Source: Armillaria gallica (Eukaryota; Basidiomycota; Agaricomycetes; Agaricales; Physalacriaceae). Taken from it: a DNA stretch of 64,000 nt. Under the pieces are notes generated by a model, which saw only the letters and a list, made by a program, of their open reading frames with translations, ran no database searches and had not been told where the DNA came from. Shown here piece by piece: positions 1 to 11,265 of the stretch (its first letter is position 1; every line of letters starts with the position of its first letter). Position numbers and translations under genes: made by a program. The DNA lies in the NCBI GenBank assembly GCA_037576215.1, contig JBANDB010000009.1, positions 2,542,001 to 2,606,000 on the forward strand, given 5' to 3'.

Positions 1-45
1 GAATGGTGACGTGACAGTCACGTTAGCGTTACTGTCTAATCTACT

Positions 46-2378
46 CTATCGACCAAATTTCTTCAAAGGATCCGACTTTCTTTTCCCGCCTCGTCCACCG
101 CTGCCACCACGTCCGCGACCACGGCCTCGGTGTCGCGAACTATCTCGGTTGTTCTTCTTGAAACCCACAAAACCAACAGACTTTTCGGTTGACGTCGCTC
201 CTTCCATTGCTCCATTCACCGGAGCAACGCGTGGAAGGAGATATTTTGGCACATGCTTCATGTGAGGCTGAATTCGAGTTGGATGTAAAACTTTGTCGTG
301 TCGCAGATATTCCAGGTCAAGAGGATTATCTTCAAAGTGTGCCTGCGATTGAAGACAGTGAGCTTGCAAGAGACAAAGGGGGCGACAACGTACTTTCAGC
401 TTATCCGAATTCAGTATTTCAGTCTTCAATTCCTTCATCCTAGCTTCTCGGATCGCCGTCCTTGTGACTGAACGAAGAGCATCTTCCATTCTATATCTGA
501 ACGCCTCGACCTGTTTCATGTCAAAAACATAGTCTTTGATCTTGCTGCCTCTCGCCGCTTGCTCCTGCTCAATTCTTTCAAATACCACAGCATCTCGCTT
601 AGCACTAGGCAGGCATCCCACGACCTTGTTTTTCCCCCACTGGTCTTGTGGAACCACGAATGACAATGACATGCCGGTCCGTCCGGCGCGAGCAGTGCGT
701 CCTATGCGATGGGTGTATGATCGTGAACTGCCAGGTAGGTCGAAATTCAGGACACAGGCAACGTCGACAAAGTCGATTCCGCGGGTTACTCCATATTCCC
801 TATCAACTCCGTCTTTTCGGGTCTTTCGTTTCCTTGACTTCTGCGCAGGCTCCGGGGGAGAAGAACGTTTGCGTTTGCGCGTGAGCTTGGGGAACCAGTG
901 GCTATTGACGGTTCTTCAGATACAGGCTCCAATTCGCGCTGAGTGGATGTAACTGGAACGTGATGAGTAAATCGTTACAACGCTGAAAAAAAAAATATAC
1001 ATTGCTGCTCAGGTTCTTCATTCTCGTCATTGATTTTCTTCTTCTTCCACTTCCTCCTCCTCGTCTTCGGAGTCTTGGTCTGCTCCATGGGTTCCACTTT
1101 CATCAGTGGCGATAATGTAGTCATAGACGCCTTTGTTGAATTCCTGCACCGTATGGTATCTGATCATCTAGTCAAATCGGACATCCAGTCTACTGAAACC
1201 ATCTACTCACCTCGAATTCAGCGGAAGCTCCGAGTTGAGAACACAGCTTTTGATGGAAAACTGCTCAAGGAAGAGTTTGAGCCGATAACTCCGGTCTACA
1301 TCGTTGACAAATAAGATGCATTTTCCTTTGATGAGTCTGAGTTTAAGGATGACATATGTAAGAAGGAATTTGTCCACTTCTGAACATCTGAAAACCGATT
1401 AAGATTCGAGAACTTGGACACGAAAGATTTATCGCACTTGACGGAGTACTGTGTCAGATTGGCAGCTTCATCTTCACCCTGCTCTAATCTCAGTATGGCC
1501 TACGGAGAAGGTGAGATATAGGCTAGATGTTGATAAACGTATGAACGGACTGGATTGCGCAGTGTTAATCCTTTGAGGAGTTCGACGTCCTCTGTCATGG
1601 TGGCGCTCATAAGGAATGATTGAAATACTTTTGGCAGATACATTCCGCTGAATATTTGCCGAACGGTTTCGTCGTGGCCATAAGAAAGAATAAGATCTGC
1701 CTCGTCAATGACCAGCGACTCTAGAGCTGTCAAAAACAGCGTCTGAAACTCTTCAGTATCACGTAGAAGGTATTAGATGAGGCGTACCTTGGACTGAAGG
1801 AGCGCCAATGCCCGGGTTGGTGTAGCAACAACGATGTCAGGCTTGTCCGAAAGAAGAGTCCTATGATGCTCAAGGTTATTTGTTGTCCTAGAACCCAAAA
1901 GTTGGCAAGATTCACCGTTGTAAATGCGAGGTTGTTCCAGCGGAAACGTTTATACACCCAATCTCCGTCTCACAATATTTTAATATTTCCTTCAATGAGG
2001 TAGTAACCTGTTGAGCCAATTCTCTGGTTGGAACCAATATCAACGCGCGAGTCGCCTGGTACAAGGCATCCTCTCTGTCCAGAGACTGTGTTCAATATTA
2101 ACGACACTTCCTGCATAATGGCATTGAAGTTCACCCACAGTTTTTGCATTGAGTATCTTTTGTGCGATGGGTATGCAGTATGCAGCAGTCTTTCCACTTC
2201 CAGTCTGAGCACGGGCCAAGATGTCTTTGCTCTCGAGGGCCAGTGGAATTGCTTTTGCTTGTACTAGGGTGGGGCGGGCGAAGCCCATATCTGCCAGAGC
2301 ACGAAGAAGACGCGCATCAAGAAGGTGCGAAAATGCAGAAAATGTGGCCTTTGCATCGACCAGGCGTGATTCGACCAT
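46..2378 (-). CDS. DBP9: ATP-dependent RNA helicase, DBP9/DDX56 type (60S ribosome biogenesis)
   Basis: Spliced gene read from the complement. The start at 2378 opens an N-terminal Q-motif segment ([22 protein letters not shown]) followed by Walker A AQTGSGKT. Later exons give motif Ia PTRELAQQ (about 2040), motif Ib [10 protein letters not shown] (about 1830), the DEAD box [15 protein letters not shown] (about 1700), SAT in LMSATMTED (about 1600), then RGIDFVDVA (about 760) and [12 protein letters not shown] (about 700). The last exon (46-672) carries the C-terminal extension with [15 protein letters not shown] and ends in a basic RG-rich tail, as in Dbp9/DDX56. The family acts in the nucleolus on pre-60S rRNA; that role is inferred from family. 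TPTR in place of TPGR in motif Ib is a variant spelling. Exon borders in 880-1490 were not fully resolved. The gene is divergent from the CK2-beta gene. Confidence 0.9.
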
Positions 2379-2503
2379 TGAGGTAAAAGTGCAAAAAGTT
2401 AAGAGCGTGACGTGACGATAACGTTACTTTACCTCCTACTTCCTGCAAGTGTTGTTCTTCGCAAGTTCGTGTCTGCCTAGCACCGTCGTCAACACTGACT
2501 ACC
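2379..2503. promoter_or_regulatory. divergent promoter region between DBP9 and CK2-beta genes
   Basis: Only 125 bp separate the two start codons, so both genes must share this interval for their core promoters and 5' UTRs. No convincing TATA box is visible. It holds the paired motif gtgacgtgacgataacgtta, a CRE/ATF-like TGACGT context, which is an inference only. Confidence 0.45.
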
Positions 2504-3600
2504 ATGCTTCATCGTGCAGTGGAGGAGATCTCGACAGGATCAGATTCAGATTACTCCAGGTATGCTTTCTTGCACTACCAAGTACCCTTGTCTTAACAGC
2601 CTTCAGCTCGGCACGTCCTCATTGTATCCTAATTTCTCCAATGACATTAAGCCTCTGCACAGTGGATATCTTGGTTCTTATCCTCCAAGGGCAACGAGTA
2701 CTTTTGCGAAGTGGACGAAGACTTCATTCTGGACCGATTCAACTTGACTGGCCTGAACAACGAGATCGTCAACTACCCCCAGGCTTTGGACCTTATCACC
2801 GACAATCTTGGTGAGTCTCTCATCGTCATTTCTTGCTTAGGGAGCGGCGCTGAGGCCTCTTGCAGATGATGACATCCAAGACGACTTCCGCGCCTCACTC
2901 GACGTTCAAGCCAGACTTTTGTACGGCCTCATACATGCCAGATGGATCGTCACGACACGGGGCCTAGCCAAGATGGTTAGTCCGCTTGTGTCATCCTTTC
3001 TTCTCCTTAAAAATAACGAACTTTTTCTGCAGCTCGAAAAGTATAAACGCATCGAATTCGGACGGTGTCCACGTGTTCTCTGCCAACAGCAGCCTCTCCT
3101 CCCCGTAGGTCTAACCGACGTTCCCTACGAAAAGTCGGTCAAACTGTACTGTGGACGCTGCGAAGACATATACTCGCCCAAGTCGTCCCGACATGGATCC
3201 ATCGATGGCGCCTACTTTGGAACGACATTTCCTCACCTACTTTCTTAGTATACCCCACATTAATTCCTCCCAAGACCGGCCCTCCGACAGAAGGTGCTAC
3301 AAGTTCCCGTGAAGGTGTCGATTCGTCCGGGAGACGAAGAAGGGGGGTTCGGGAAGAGGTGCAAGAAGTCGTTGCGAGCGACGGGGGAGAAGGCATTAGC
3401 ACTGCCAGTGTCGCGCTCAAAGCCGACAGGTACAGACCAAGAATCTATGGATTCCAAGTAAACGAGATTGCCAAATTACAGAGATGGCAGGAAGCAGTTA
3501 GAGATCGGTATGTTCCTTGTATTACTTGTGTTTTCATGACCTCACGAAATGTAGACAAGTGGCGCGGCTAGAGGCTCTCGAAGCCAGGAATGAGGTATAA
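2504..3600 (+). CDS. CKB1: casein kinase 2 regulatory (beta) subunit, with an apparent 1-nt frameshift
   Basis: Non-catalytic subunit that dimerises through a zinc finger and assembles with CK2 alpha. The start at 2504 gives an acidic N-terminus ([17 protein letters not shown]). After an intron come [20 protein letters not shown] and the FNLTGLN block. Further introns are seen at 2811-2865, 2976-3032 and 3508-3554. The diagnostic zinc-binding cysteines are in CPRVLCQQQ and [16 protein letters not shown], followed by [12 protein letters not shown]. Around 3232-3246 the frame breaks: the conserved continuation [11 protein letters not shown] is one base out of phase and the first frame meets TAG at 3246-3248. 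Either a base is missing in the assembly, the copy is damaged, or an unusual 54-bp intron (3249-3302) is used. The last exon ends with a stop at 3598-3600. The first intron boundary is uncertain (donor 2560 or 2582). Confidence 0.87.
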
Positions 3601-3742
3601 CTTATGTTCTGGGTCCTCTACACTGTCGTTCCTTCCACAATATTCCCAGGGCGTAGAAACACCTCTCCCTGGGTGTATATACTTCACAATACATCCACGT
3701 CTTCACAAATCAGACAGAAATAAATAAATAGTAATAAAGATC

Positions 3743-6698
3743 TCAACCCCTCGAGCCCTTCCGCCTTCTTACTCGAGTCTGACCTTTAGAAGTGGTATTT
3801 GACTGTTCTTGGATACTTCCGCCGCTCAGTAGATTCAAGAGCTTCCGTTTCTCCTCACGTTGCGCAGGGTCTTCGTACATCACCCGCATACTCTCCAGTG
3901 CGTCGCCCTTCGTCGTGCCTCCTACCACATCGCTCTCCAACCCTTCACCGCCAAGCTCGTCAAACGTTTCATCAAAGCCAGCCACCCTGTCAGTCACTGC
4001 AGCCACCTCGTCAGCCATATCCTCCTGCCTCGACCGAGGTTTTGACCTCAAGCGGGGACGCAATCGCTTCTCCACTACCCTGCTAGGACCCTCTTCCGAT
4101 TTCCGCTTTCCAAGAAGGTTCGGAGAAACTGGTTGCTGTTCCTGCGCAGAAACCTCGCTTCCAGATGTAGACAATGGAATGCTGGAAGCGGGCGTTTCCC
4201 CCGTTCCACTGGCTCCGGAGTATTAGAGTTCAGTAGTCCGCTTCGAGGTTTACCGAATGAAATTTCCGGTGGTGGTATGATGGGAGCGTTGTGCGGCTGT
4301 CGGAACGAAGATTGAGGACATGCTTCCAAGGCTCGTTGAAGTCCTGATGGCTCAAGGTCGGAGCACACCTTTTGTCCCTTCGTTGAAGACTGCGAAGCTA
4401 GCTTCATGCCTGACACAGAGTATGAATGCCAGGTAATAAGCTTTGAGTAGGAGCTCACCATTGGTAATATCAAACATTGCAGAATCATCGTCAGCTTTTC
4501 CCTTGCCCTTTCTATCGATATTCATCGACGCGACGAGGAAAGCAGGCACATCTGGGACACTCCCCATACGCACAGCCTCCGTCAGCCATCCCATATGTAC
4601 AACGGGTACGCCCCATTCGCGAGCTTTGTTAAATTTCGCACCCGTAGCGGAAGGACATAGAAGGTGAGTCGCTTGGCGAGAAAATACAGGTGCGAGAGTC
4701 ATGCCAAGAGCTCGCACAAGACGACGGGTGAAATAGGCTTCCGATTCATCTAAGCCAGAGAAACTGATAAGTACTTTTTCGGCATCTAAATGCGTATATT
4801 GTCAATGGACCTATACGGAACATTGGACCAGTGAACTCACTGGGTAGAGGGACTTCGATTCCGAGAGGCGTGAATGATACATGGGCTTCAGGGTCACAAT
4901 GTTTCTCCTCGAATATAGACCTCTCAAGCCAGCATTCGGTGCGATACTTCTTTCTCTGCTCCTGATCCATCTCCGAGCGAAAGAATTTACTGCCGCTACA
5001 ATTACGATGAGACACTGACATCAAAAAAGTGACAAGCGTTTACCTGACGAGGCGTACGAGTATATAGTCCGCATCGTCCTCTTCTGAAGTGAGGCTGCCG
5101 CCAGACCGTTCGATCGCGTCTTTAACAGATGCCGACTTGGCTTCGCCAAGAGCGCAGAACTTGATGCCTGCGAATAACGTTGAAGTAGCGGCAGCCGAAG
5201 AAGGACCGGGTACAGGCTCAGAATGACTCCGGGCGAAAGGAATCTCGCCGGTAGCCTGTTTCGGAGGCGCAAAGGAGTTGACTCGACGAAATTTGGTAAT
5301 GATACTTTCGCCCGTCGGTGAGGGCGGTCGATCCTCGAGAGGTTGTTTAGTAGGCCGGGGTTTCGTTGGACTTCGGACAAGACGGCCTTGACTGGAGACC
5401 TCATATCCTCTGTGTTGAAGAAGGCTCTGCCATACCTTGATAGTCACGGCAGGGATACGGTTAATTGACGCTAGCTCTTCCTCTTCGTCGGCGTTATTGG
5501 GCAAAGACATTGTGGACTCCGGTTCTGTTGCCGGTGAGGAGGAAGGAGGAGCTGAAGGAGAAAAGCAGGTGAAATGATGTTTAGAAAAGGTAGCTAAAAT
5601 ACGAACGTTCAATGATGGACTTGCGCTCTGGTCGTGGTCGCCGGACTTGATACTTTTCTTCGTCGAATCGTCCTGCAATGGTTATCAGAGCTACGAATCT
5701 TTGCACAAGCAGATACTCACCACCGAACTCCAGTGAATCCCAAAACCATTCTTCCCACACGAGATGTATATTGGCTTCCTTACGTTGATTGAATTTTTCG
5801 GCGTATTTCATTTTATCTGTCTCATCATCACCAGAACACAGTAAATGTGTTACCTTGACTGGTCGTTCGAGTTCCTTGGCATAGACACCCTTTTGCTGAA
5901 TTAATAATCGGTTGATTTGGGTCCGCCTTTCCACGTCCGTTATGCCTGATATTGACAGAATGACGCCTGAGAAAACTGGTAGAGATATTTTTCCAGGCTC
6001 TACGAGGTGCGTTGAGAATGGGTGGGCAATGTTTATGAGCATTCACGCACCTCTTGTACGTCAATGTCATCTCCTCGCAGCCAGACCTCATAGGATTCAA
6101 TTATCCACTCTGGTTGCAGTATGGGTATCTTGAGCTGCAAGGCACACTAGACGGTGTAAACGAAGGCTGACAAAGAAAGGTGTGTAGGACATACATTGTA
6201 TTTTGCTCCGCCGTGATCTTTGGCCACAAGGTGGGTGACGCGATCCGTGAATGCTTGAGCAGTCTGGGCACCGAGTTCTACGGCTTTCCTGAACAGGGTT
6301 GGCTGGTGGCGATGTTAATATAGGAAATCATATAGCTGAACACGACGCGCCTTGTCCTGGATTCCCGTTGCACATATGACCATTCCTAAAAATGGCCTCG
6401 GACATTGGTCCATATAGCTCGTGTCCTCGCTTCCTAGTTGGGTCTCCTCCGCCCATAACTTCTCCTCGGCTTCCTTTCGCTTTGACGAGGATGATTTGGG
6501 TTGCGCAGGTCGTAATTTGACATTAGGAACCTAGGGCGACAATTCAATATTGAAATGACAGATAGTGAGAGGAAACGACGCGCCTTTTTGGACTTGTTTC
6601 CTCGTCGGTGCATAGCAAAGGGTCAGGGACTGGGACAAAAGGGAGGCAGACGGTTGCAATAGTTGAACGGTCCGTGTCACAACGTTTGCCAGCGCCAT
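3743..6698 (-). CDS. four-BRCT replication/checkpoint scaffold, Dpb11/Rad4(Cut5)/TopBP1 type
   Basis: Spliced gene on the complement with four BRCT repeats. BRCT1 (about 6410-6060) contains FLGMVICATGIQD, VTHLVAKDHGGAKY and PILQPEWIIESY. BRCT2 (about 6020-5710) has GVILSISGITDVER, VTHLLC and HLVWEEWFWDSL. BRCT3 (about 5190-4850) has LFAGIKFCALGEAKSA and ADYILVRLV. BRCT4 (about 4770-4540) has LISFSGLDESEAY, ATHLLCPSATGAKF and VVHMGWLTEAV. Between BRCT2 and BRCT3 lies a Ser/Pro-rich linker. The C-terminal exon (3743-4174) is basic and ends with the family-like VMYEDPAQREEKRKLL segment and an RRRKGSRG tail. The arrangement matches the scaffold that bridges CDK-phosphorylated Sld3/Sld2 and activates checkpoint kinase; this role is inferred from family. 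The first exon is not resolved: candidate ATGs lie at 6698 and near 6612, and neither splices cleanly into the VPNVKLRPAQPK exon. Confidence 0.85.
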
Positions 6699-6909
6699 GG
6701 TCACGTGACCTATTCAGGGCCGGGTTTGGCGTGTTTCGACTTGACCGCTTCTTGTCAACTTTCGTTCAATGCATTCGTTTATTTCGCAACGCCCCGCCTC
6801 TCTCTTTTTATTTCTTCCATGTTTCATCTGGCTTGCTTTTTGGCGGCAATCCACAAGCAGTACTTCAATCAATGTGCCTTCTCATTCTCAATACGCCGTC
6901 CATCTTAAT
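6699..6909. promoter_or_regulatory. divergent intergenic region, BRCT gene / glycosyltransferase gene
   Basis: About 210 bp between divergent genes. It contains a palindromic GGTCACGTGACC core (6699-6710, E-box/bHLH-type CACGTG) directly beside the BRCT gene start. A pyrimidine-rich stretch (tctctctttttatttcttcc) precedes the + strand start, as is common at fungal transcription starts. Function is inferred. Confidence 0.4.
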
Positions 6910-9119
6910 ATGTCTCGAATCATCGAACCGCGCTCGCTGACAGCCGTTTTACCTCTTCTACCTTCTTCAACCCCAACTCTCACCGACCTGCTTCTGCCTT
7001 TCTTATCCGCCTCGCGTCTAAGTGAAGTTGTTCTTGTCACACCAGAATCCAACATCGCGGCCACTCAGTCTGTAATACGCGATTTCGTTTCGTCACTGGA
7101 CGATGTAGATCACCCGAATTTTTCCCTTCGCATATGGCCGCGAGACGTGCATGGCTCGATGGCTGCTCTCAGAGTCGTGTCACAAGTTGTCACCGATTGG
7201 GTTTTGCTCCTCGACGACACTGCGCTCTCTACCATCAGTGCGGAGATTCGGACCGTACTTCTCAACCCGCCCTACTCTTCTGTACCTGTAGGGCCCAGAG
7301 GCTTTCGCATATCATGTGTTATTCCTTCCCAAACACCTCAATCAGCTTCGTACTTGGTGCCGCCTTTCGTGATGCCCAGGTCTCTAGTCCACTCCACCAG
7401 CCACGTTTCCGATTCTCACTTTTGGCGTGACTTTGGAACTCACATCGCATCTGTGGATAACCGTGAACACGGCGGAGTTGTGCTACCATTTTCTTCAGAG
7501 GAAGGTTCCGCTTGGTGTAAGCTCAAACGAGATTTCGGCACCTTGGATAGTCTCCTTACCGACTCATTTATCACCAGAAATGATAGCATTGATGCATCGT
7601 CTCGTTGCTCTGCTATCATGGACCACCAACCTCAACCAGTGTTTGTCATTCTATTTCCAACTTTGGGCGACCTGCAGGCATTCGCACCCGTTCCTTGTCA
7701 GCTTCAGGGAAAGGGATTCCTGGTATATGCTGCGGTGTATTCTTTGGCAATCACGTCGCCCTCCCCGAAACAGTCGATCCATCATGGGTCGTGCGTCATC
7801 CAATACAGCATTCTGTCTGAACCCCAGGACTACTCCTTACAGGTCTATCGCAGCTTTGGTCGTCGCTCGGATATCGTATTATCTTTGAGTGAGCTTGAAC
7901 TTTCCGCCACGTCTGCTACGAGAGTGCGTTTATCCCAGCGGGACCTGCCGTATTGCGCATGGATGGGGACGCTCTCAATTTCTGAATGGCGAAGTACGTT
8001 CTCTCATCCGCCCAAAACAAAATCTCAATACTCGACTAGATTGGAACATTCCACAAGTCGATGTTAGTATCATCACTAAAGACAGACCGCATTCCTTGGC
8101 TCGATTATTGAGTTCCTTATCCAATGGGAGATTCTATGGCGACCGACTGGATTTGAGAATCAATTTAGAACAATCATCTGATGAGGCGACTATGCACCTG
8201 ACTCGCAATTTTCAATGGACGCACGGCAGCGTGTTCGTGCATCATCGAGTTATTCATGGAGGACTGCTGCCTGCAGTGGTTGAATCTTGGTATCCGAATT
8301 CCAATCACAGCTACGGTCTTTTGCTGGAGGATGACGTAGAACTGTCGCCGTTGTTCTATGCATGGATTCAAGATGACCATCCTTCGCTATCGGTGGGTAA
8401 CACTTTCCTCGATGATGGATCCAATTAACGCATGGATTAGCTACGGAGAAGAATGCAACGTGTCACCGCAACTGTTTGGTGTTAGCCTGTATCAGCAAAA
8501 GCATATCGAACTTCACCCCGACGGCCGGAGACAATTTGATGCGCGCGCCCTTTTCGAAAGCCTGAAATTGCCGGTATCATCACCATATCTTTCACAGATC
8601 CCCTGCAGCTGGGGCGCGGTATACTTCCCGGAACACTGGCGCGAATTCCATGATTATCTGTCTGTTCGATTCTCCGAAATATCTCTCGAAATTGACGCTA
8701 CCGTCGTTCCTGAGGTGCGCTCTAACCAATGGCGAAAATCGTGGAAGAAGTACTTCATCGAGCTGGTATATCTTCGCGGATACGTCATGCTTTATCCCAA
8801 CTTTGCTGATTTCGTCTCACTGTCTACGAACCACCTTGAGGTTGGCTCCCATGTGAAGGTCCGATCAAAGGAGAAACAGGATTTGTTCCTCCTCCCGTTG
8901 ATGCAGGGCGGTACCGACTCTTTTGCCTTGCTGGACTTGCCAGAGAAGACGTTGCCGGAATGGCGCTCGCTTCCTGTTTTGAATCTCACAGGATCGATTG
9001 CTTCGCTTGAATCAGTGGTCGCCGTGGGGCGCGCAGCTCGGTCCGAGATATTGACGAGTTGTGCAGGGGAGCCATCCCATTATAGTGCTCAGCAGCTTAT
9101 GTGTGTAGAATTGAAGTAG
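6910..9119 (+). CDS. GT-A-like glycosyltransferase, fungal family of unknown acceptor; apparent frameshift
   Basis: The start at 6910 (MSRIIEPRSLTAVLP) fits the domain start; an upstream in-frame ATG at 6769 lies in pyrimidine-rich leader. The N-terminal half resembles a nucleotide-sugar-binding fold (EVVLVTPES, then WVLLLDD). The second half, after an intron at 7994-8039, has VDVSIITKDRPHSLARLLSS, INLEQSSDEAT, and LLEDDVELSPLFYAW, where EDD supplies the DxD-like metal site. A further intron (about 8390-8441) joins ILRYR to YGEECNVSPQLFGVSLYQQ. Between FYAWI (about 8366) and KMTILRYR the frame shifts by one nucleotide (an extra base near 8367-8370), so no intact reading exists as printed. The protein ends at 9119 without a clear GPI or membrane signal. 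I infer a Golgi or secretory glycosyltransferase; donor and acceptor are unknown. Confidence 0.7.
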
Positions 9120-9217
9120 AATGACTTGCTCTCAGTAGACTGAATAAGGAAATAAGCACGCACGTGGAAGCTCACGGACAATTTTGGCAAGTTACCCTTT
9201 CCCTGCATCCCTCCATC

Positions 9218-10724
9218 ATGGCTGAACGAACGAACAGCAACATGCTCTTTGCAAATTTCAATCAGGATTTCTCGTGAGTTTCTGAATGTTCGAGTCGAAT
9301 GTACTTGCAAAAACGCTTAGAATCTGTTAGATGCGTGTCCGTCGGCACCCGGAGGGGCTACAGCATCACCAACTGCGAACCATTCGGGAGGGTCTACACG
9401 ATGAGTGCGTCGCTGAGCGCCGTGGTCGTCTGTTACTGACCTTGCTGTACAGATGATGGTGCTCGTGGCATAGTGGAAATGCTGTTCTGCACATCACTGA
9501 TAGCTCTAGTCGGGGCGGCAGACCAACCGCATTCAAGTCCAAGGAAGCTGCAGATAGTGAACACAAAGGTGCTTTCTACCGGCCCTTCTCTTCGTCGTCG
9601 TCACTCAACTCAGCGCAGAGGCAATCCATGATATGCGAGCTACTCTTCCCGTCGTCAATTCTCGCCGTCAAGCTGAACAGAAAAACGCTTGTCATCGTGC
9701 TGGAAACCGAGATTTACATATACGATATTTCAAACATGCGGTTGTTACACGTCATTGAGACGACAGCAAATCCTGAAGGTGCGTTCCAGCGTGTTTTCAT
9801 GGGAAGCGTGTACTGATGGTCCCAGCCATTTGTGCCCTTTCTCCGTCGGCCGACAGTTCGTATTTAGCGTACCCATCGCCTGTACCTTCACCAACATCAC
9901 CGCTCGCTGCGCCACCGCCAGTCGCTTCGTCTTCGCAGCCGCAGACTCAGTCTGGCGACGTTCTGCTGTTTTCTACCCGCTCTCTCACCGTCGCGAATGT
10001 CATTCAAGCTCACAAATCGCCCATATCCTTTCTGTCCATTAATTCCTCCGGCTCTCTTTTAGCCACCGCTTCAGACAAGGGCACTGTTATTCGTGTCTGG
10101 AGCATCCCCGGTGCTGAAAAACTTTATCAATTTCGCCGGGGGACGCGCGAAGCACGAATCTATTCGATCAATTTCAATTTAGTTTCGTCGCTACTGGCGG
10201 TGAGCTCAGCGCATGATACAGTCCACATCTTTCGACTAGGTGGCGGAAACACGCAGAGGAAGGATGGGATGGCGAGTCCAGCGGAGTCTGTCGACAGCAG
10301 GGAGACGACACAACTCGATGGAGGGTACGAGGCGTTCATCGAGAAGAAGAAGGGCAGTGGAGTGTCGTCCAGTTTGAGGAGAAAGTCGTTACAGGTCACC
10401 AAGAGCCTATCACATTCGATGGGCGGGTATCTTCCCAATACCATAACGGAGATGTGGGAGCCGTCCAGAGACTTTGCTTTCTTGCGGTTGCCGACGAGCG
10501 GTGCACGATGTGTGGTTGCGCTGAGTGGGACGATGCCACAGGTGATGGTGATTTCCTCTGAGGGCTACTTTTACTCGTATAACATTGACCTGGAAAATGG
10601 TGGCGAGTGCTCTCTGATGAAGCAATTCAGGTGCGCTCCTTTGGTCTTTGGTTTTCTAATGCTGATACATGTCGATAGCTTGCTGGATTCTGGTGAAGAT
10701 TCAACCAAGGATGTTACAGACTAA
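9218..10724 (+). CDS. ATG18: PROPPIN autophagy protein Atg18 (WIPI family)
   Basis: Seven-bladed beta-propeller that binds PI3P/PI(3,5)P2 at the phagophore and vacuole. The start at 9218 gives [19 protein letters not shown], the classic PROPPIN opening. Short introns lie at 9274-9330, 9405-9452, 9569-9613 and about 9779-9826, with one more near 10630-10678. Diagnostic blocks are [30 protein letters not shown], the loop with [12 protein letters not shown] and [17 protein letters not shown], and the phosphoinositide-binding FRRG in [14 protein letters not shown]. The long Ser/Thr-rich insertion (about 10240-10440) is the variable blade-6 loop implicated in membrane insertion. The propeller closes with AFLRLP and [14 protein letters not shown]. 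It stands in tandem with the glycosyltransferase gene, 98 bp apart, and converges on NDUFS5. Confidence 0.92.
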
Positions 10725-10856
10725 GGGATGAAAGTATTGTATCGTTATTTTTACCCTGTGCCTTTCGGCTGGACTTGTAATATTTCTTGGAAGTTGTGTG
10801 TATAGTGATTCGTAGTTTGATTTCAAAGGGATTCCGAGTGACATGGTTTGCACAAA

Positions 10857-11212
10857 CTAAGAACGTTGTATGAGGCCAACACCAACGGGCAAGCCCTCCT
10901 CCTTTGCCGCCTCTTGCACCTTTGCAGCGCCCTGTCGAGTAGCTTCGGCAGCGATTGTAGCAGTACGGGCGGCCTAGTCGATGTTAGTCAGGTGGCAGAG
11001 GCAACAGACGAAGCTCACCTCTTTGTCTCCATGTAGGCACTCGAGGTAATCAGCGGACTGAGCTGCGCATTGCTGGGGAACATCTGCTTGGGAGTAGCAT
11101 TTGGAAAACTCTTGCCAATAGACAAAGCAGCGAGGTCGAGCTAAACGGGGGTGAGCAGCAGAAACAACGAGCAGAGGACGGGCTCACATCCTGTCCAGCT
11201 GAATCCAGACAT
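10857..11212 (-). CDS. NDUFS5: NADH dehydrogenase (complex I) NDUFS5-type twin-Cys subunit
   Basis: Short three-exon gene. Read on the complement, exon 1 (11212 downward) gives MSGFSWTG. After an intron opening GTGAGC the second exon gives RPRCFVYWQEFSKCYSQ and QQCAAQSADYLECLHGDKE, with the CX-n-C pattern of the 15-kDa complex I subunit (CHCH fold). A third exon after a 45-50 bp intron supplies an Ala/Glu-rich tail ending VGVGLIQRS and stop TAG at 10857-10859. The protein is about 80 residues, close to the family size. NDUFS5 is an intermembrane-space-facing subunit oxidised by Mia40/Erv1. The gene is divergent from the Erv1 gene, with 53 bp between starts. Assignment rests on the CFVYWQEFSKCY and DYLECLH motifs. 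Confidence 0.85.
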
Positions 11213-11265
11213 CGTGGTCACGGTCAGAGCCGAATTGCACAGCCACGCCTTTTTATCTTACCAAC
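11213..11265. promoter_or_regulatory. 53-bp bidirectional promoter, NDUFS5 / ERV1
   Basis: The two ATGs are separated by only 53 bp. The interval contains cgtggtcacggtcagagccg toward the NDUFS5 side and a short tttttatctt stretch just upstream of the ERV1 ATG. Both 5' UTRs must be very short or overlap. Shared regulation of a complex I subunit and the enzyme chain that oxidises it is an inference from layout. Confidence 0.5.

Noticed and set aside
1030..1314. 94-codon + strand frame
   Set aside because: It lies antisense to the middle exons of the DBP9-type helicase and is a shadow.
6769..6909. Upstream in-frame ATG (6769) as start of the glycosyltransferase
   Set aside because: It adds a pyrimidine-rich leader translation with no resemblance to the domain start. 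The ATG at 6910 directly precedes the conserved-looking segment.
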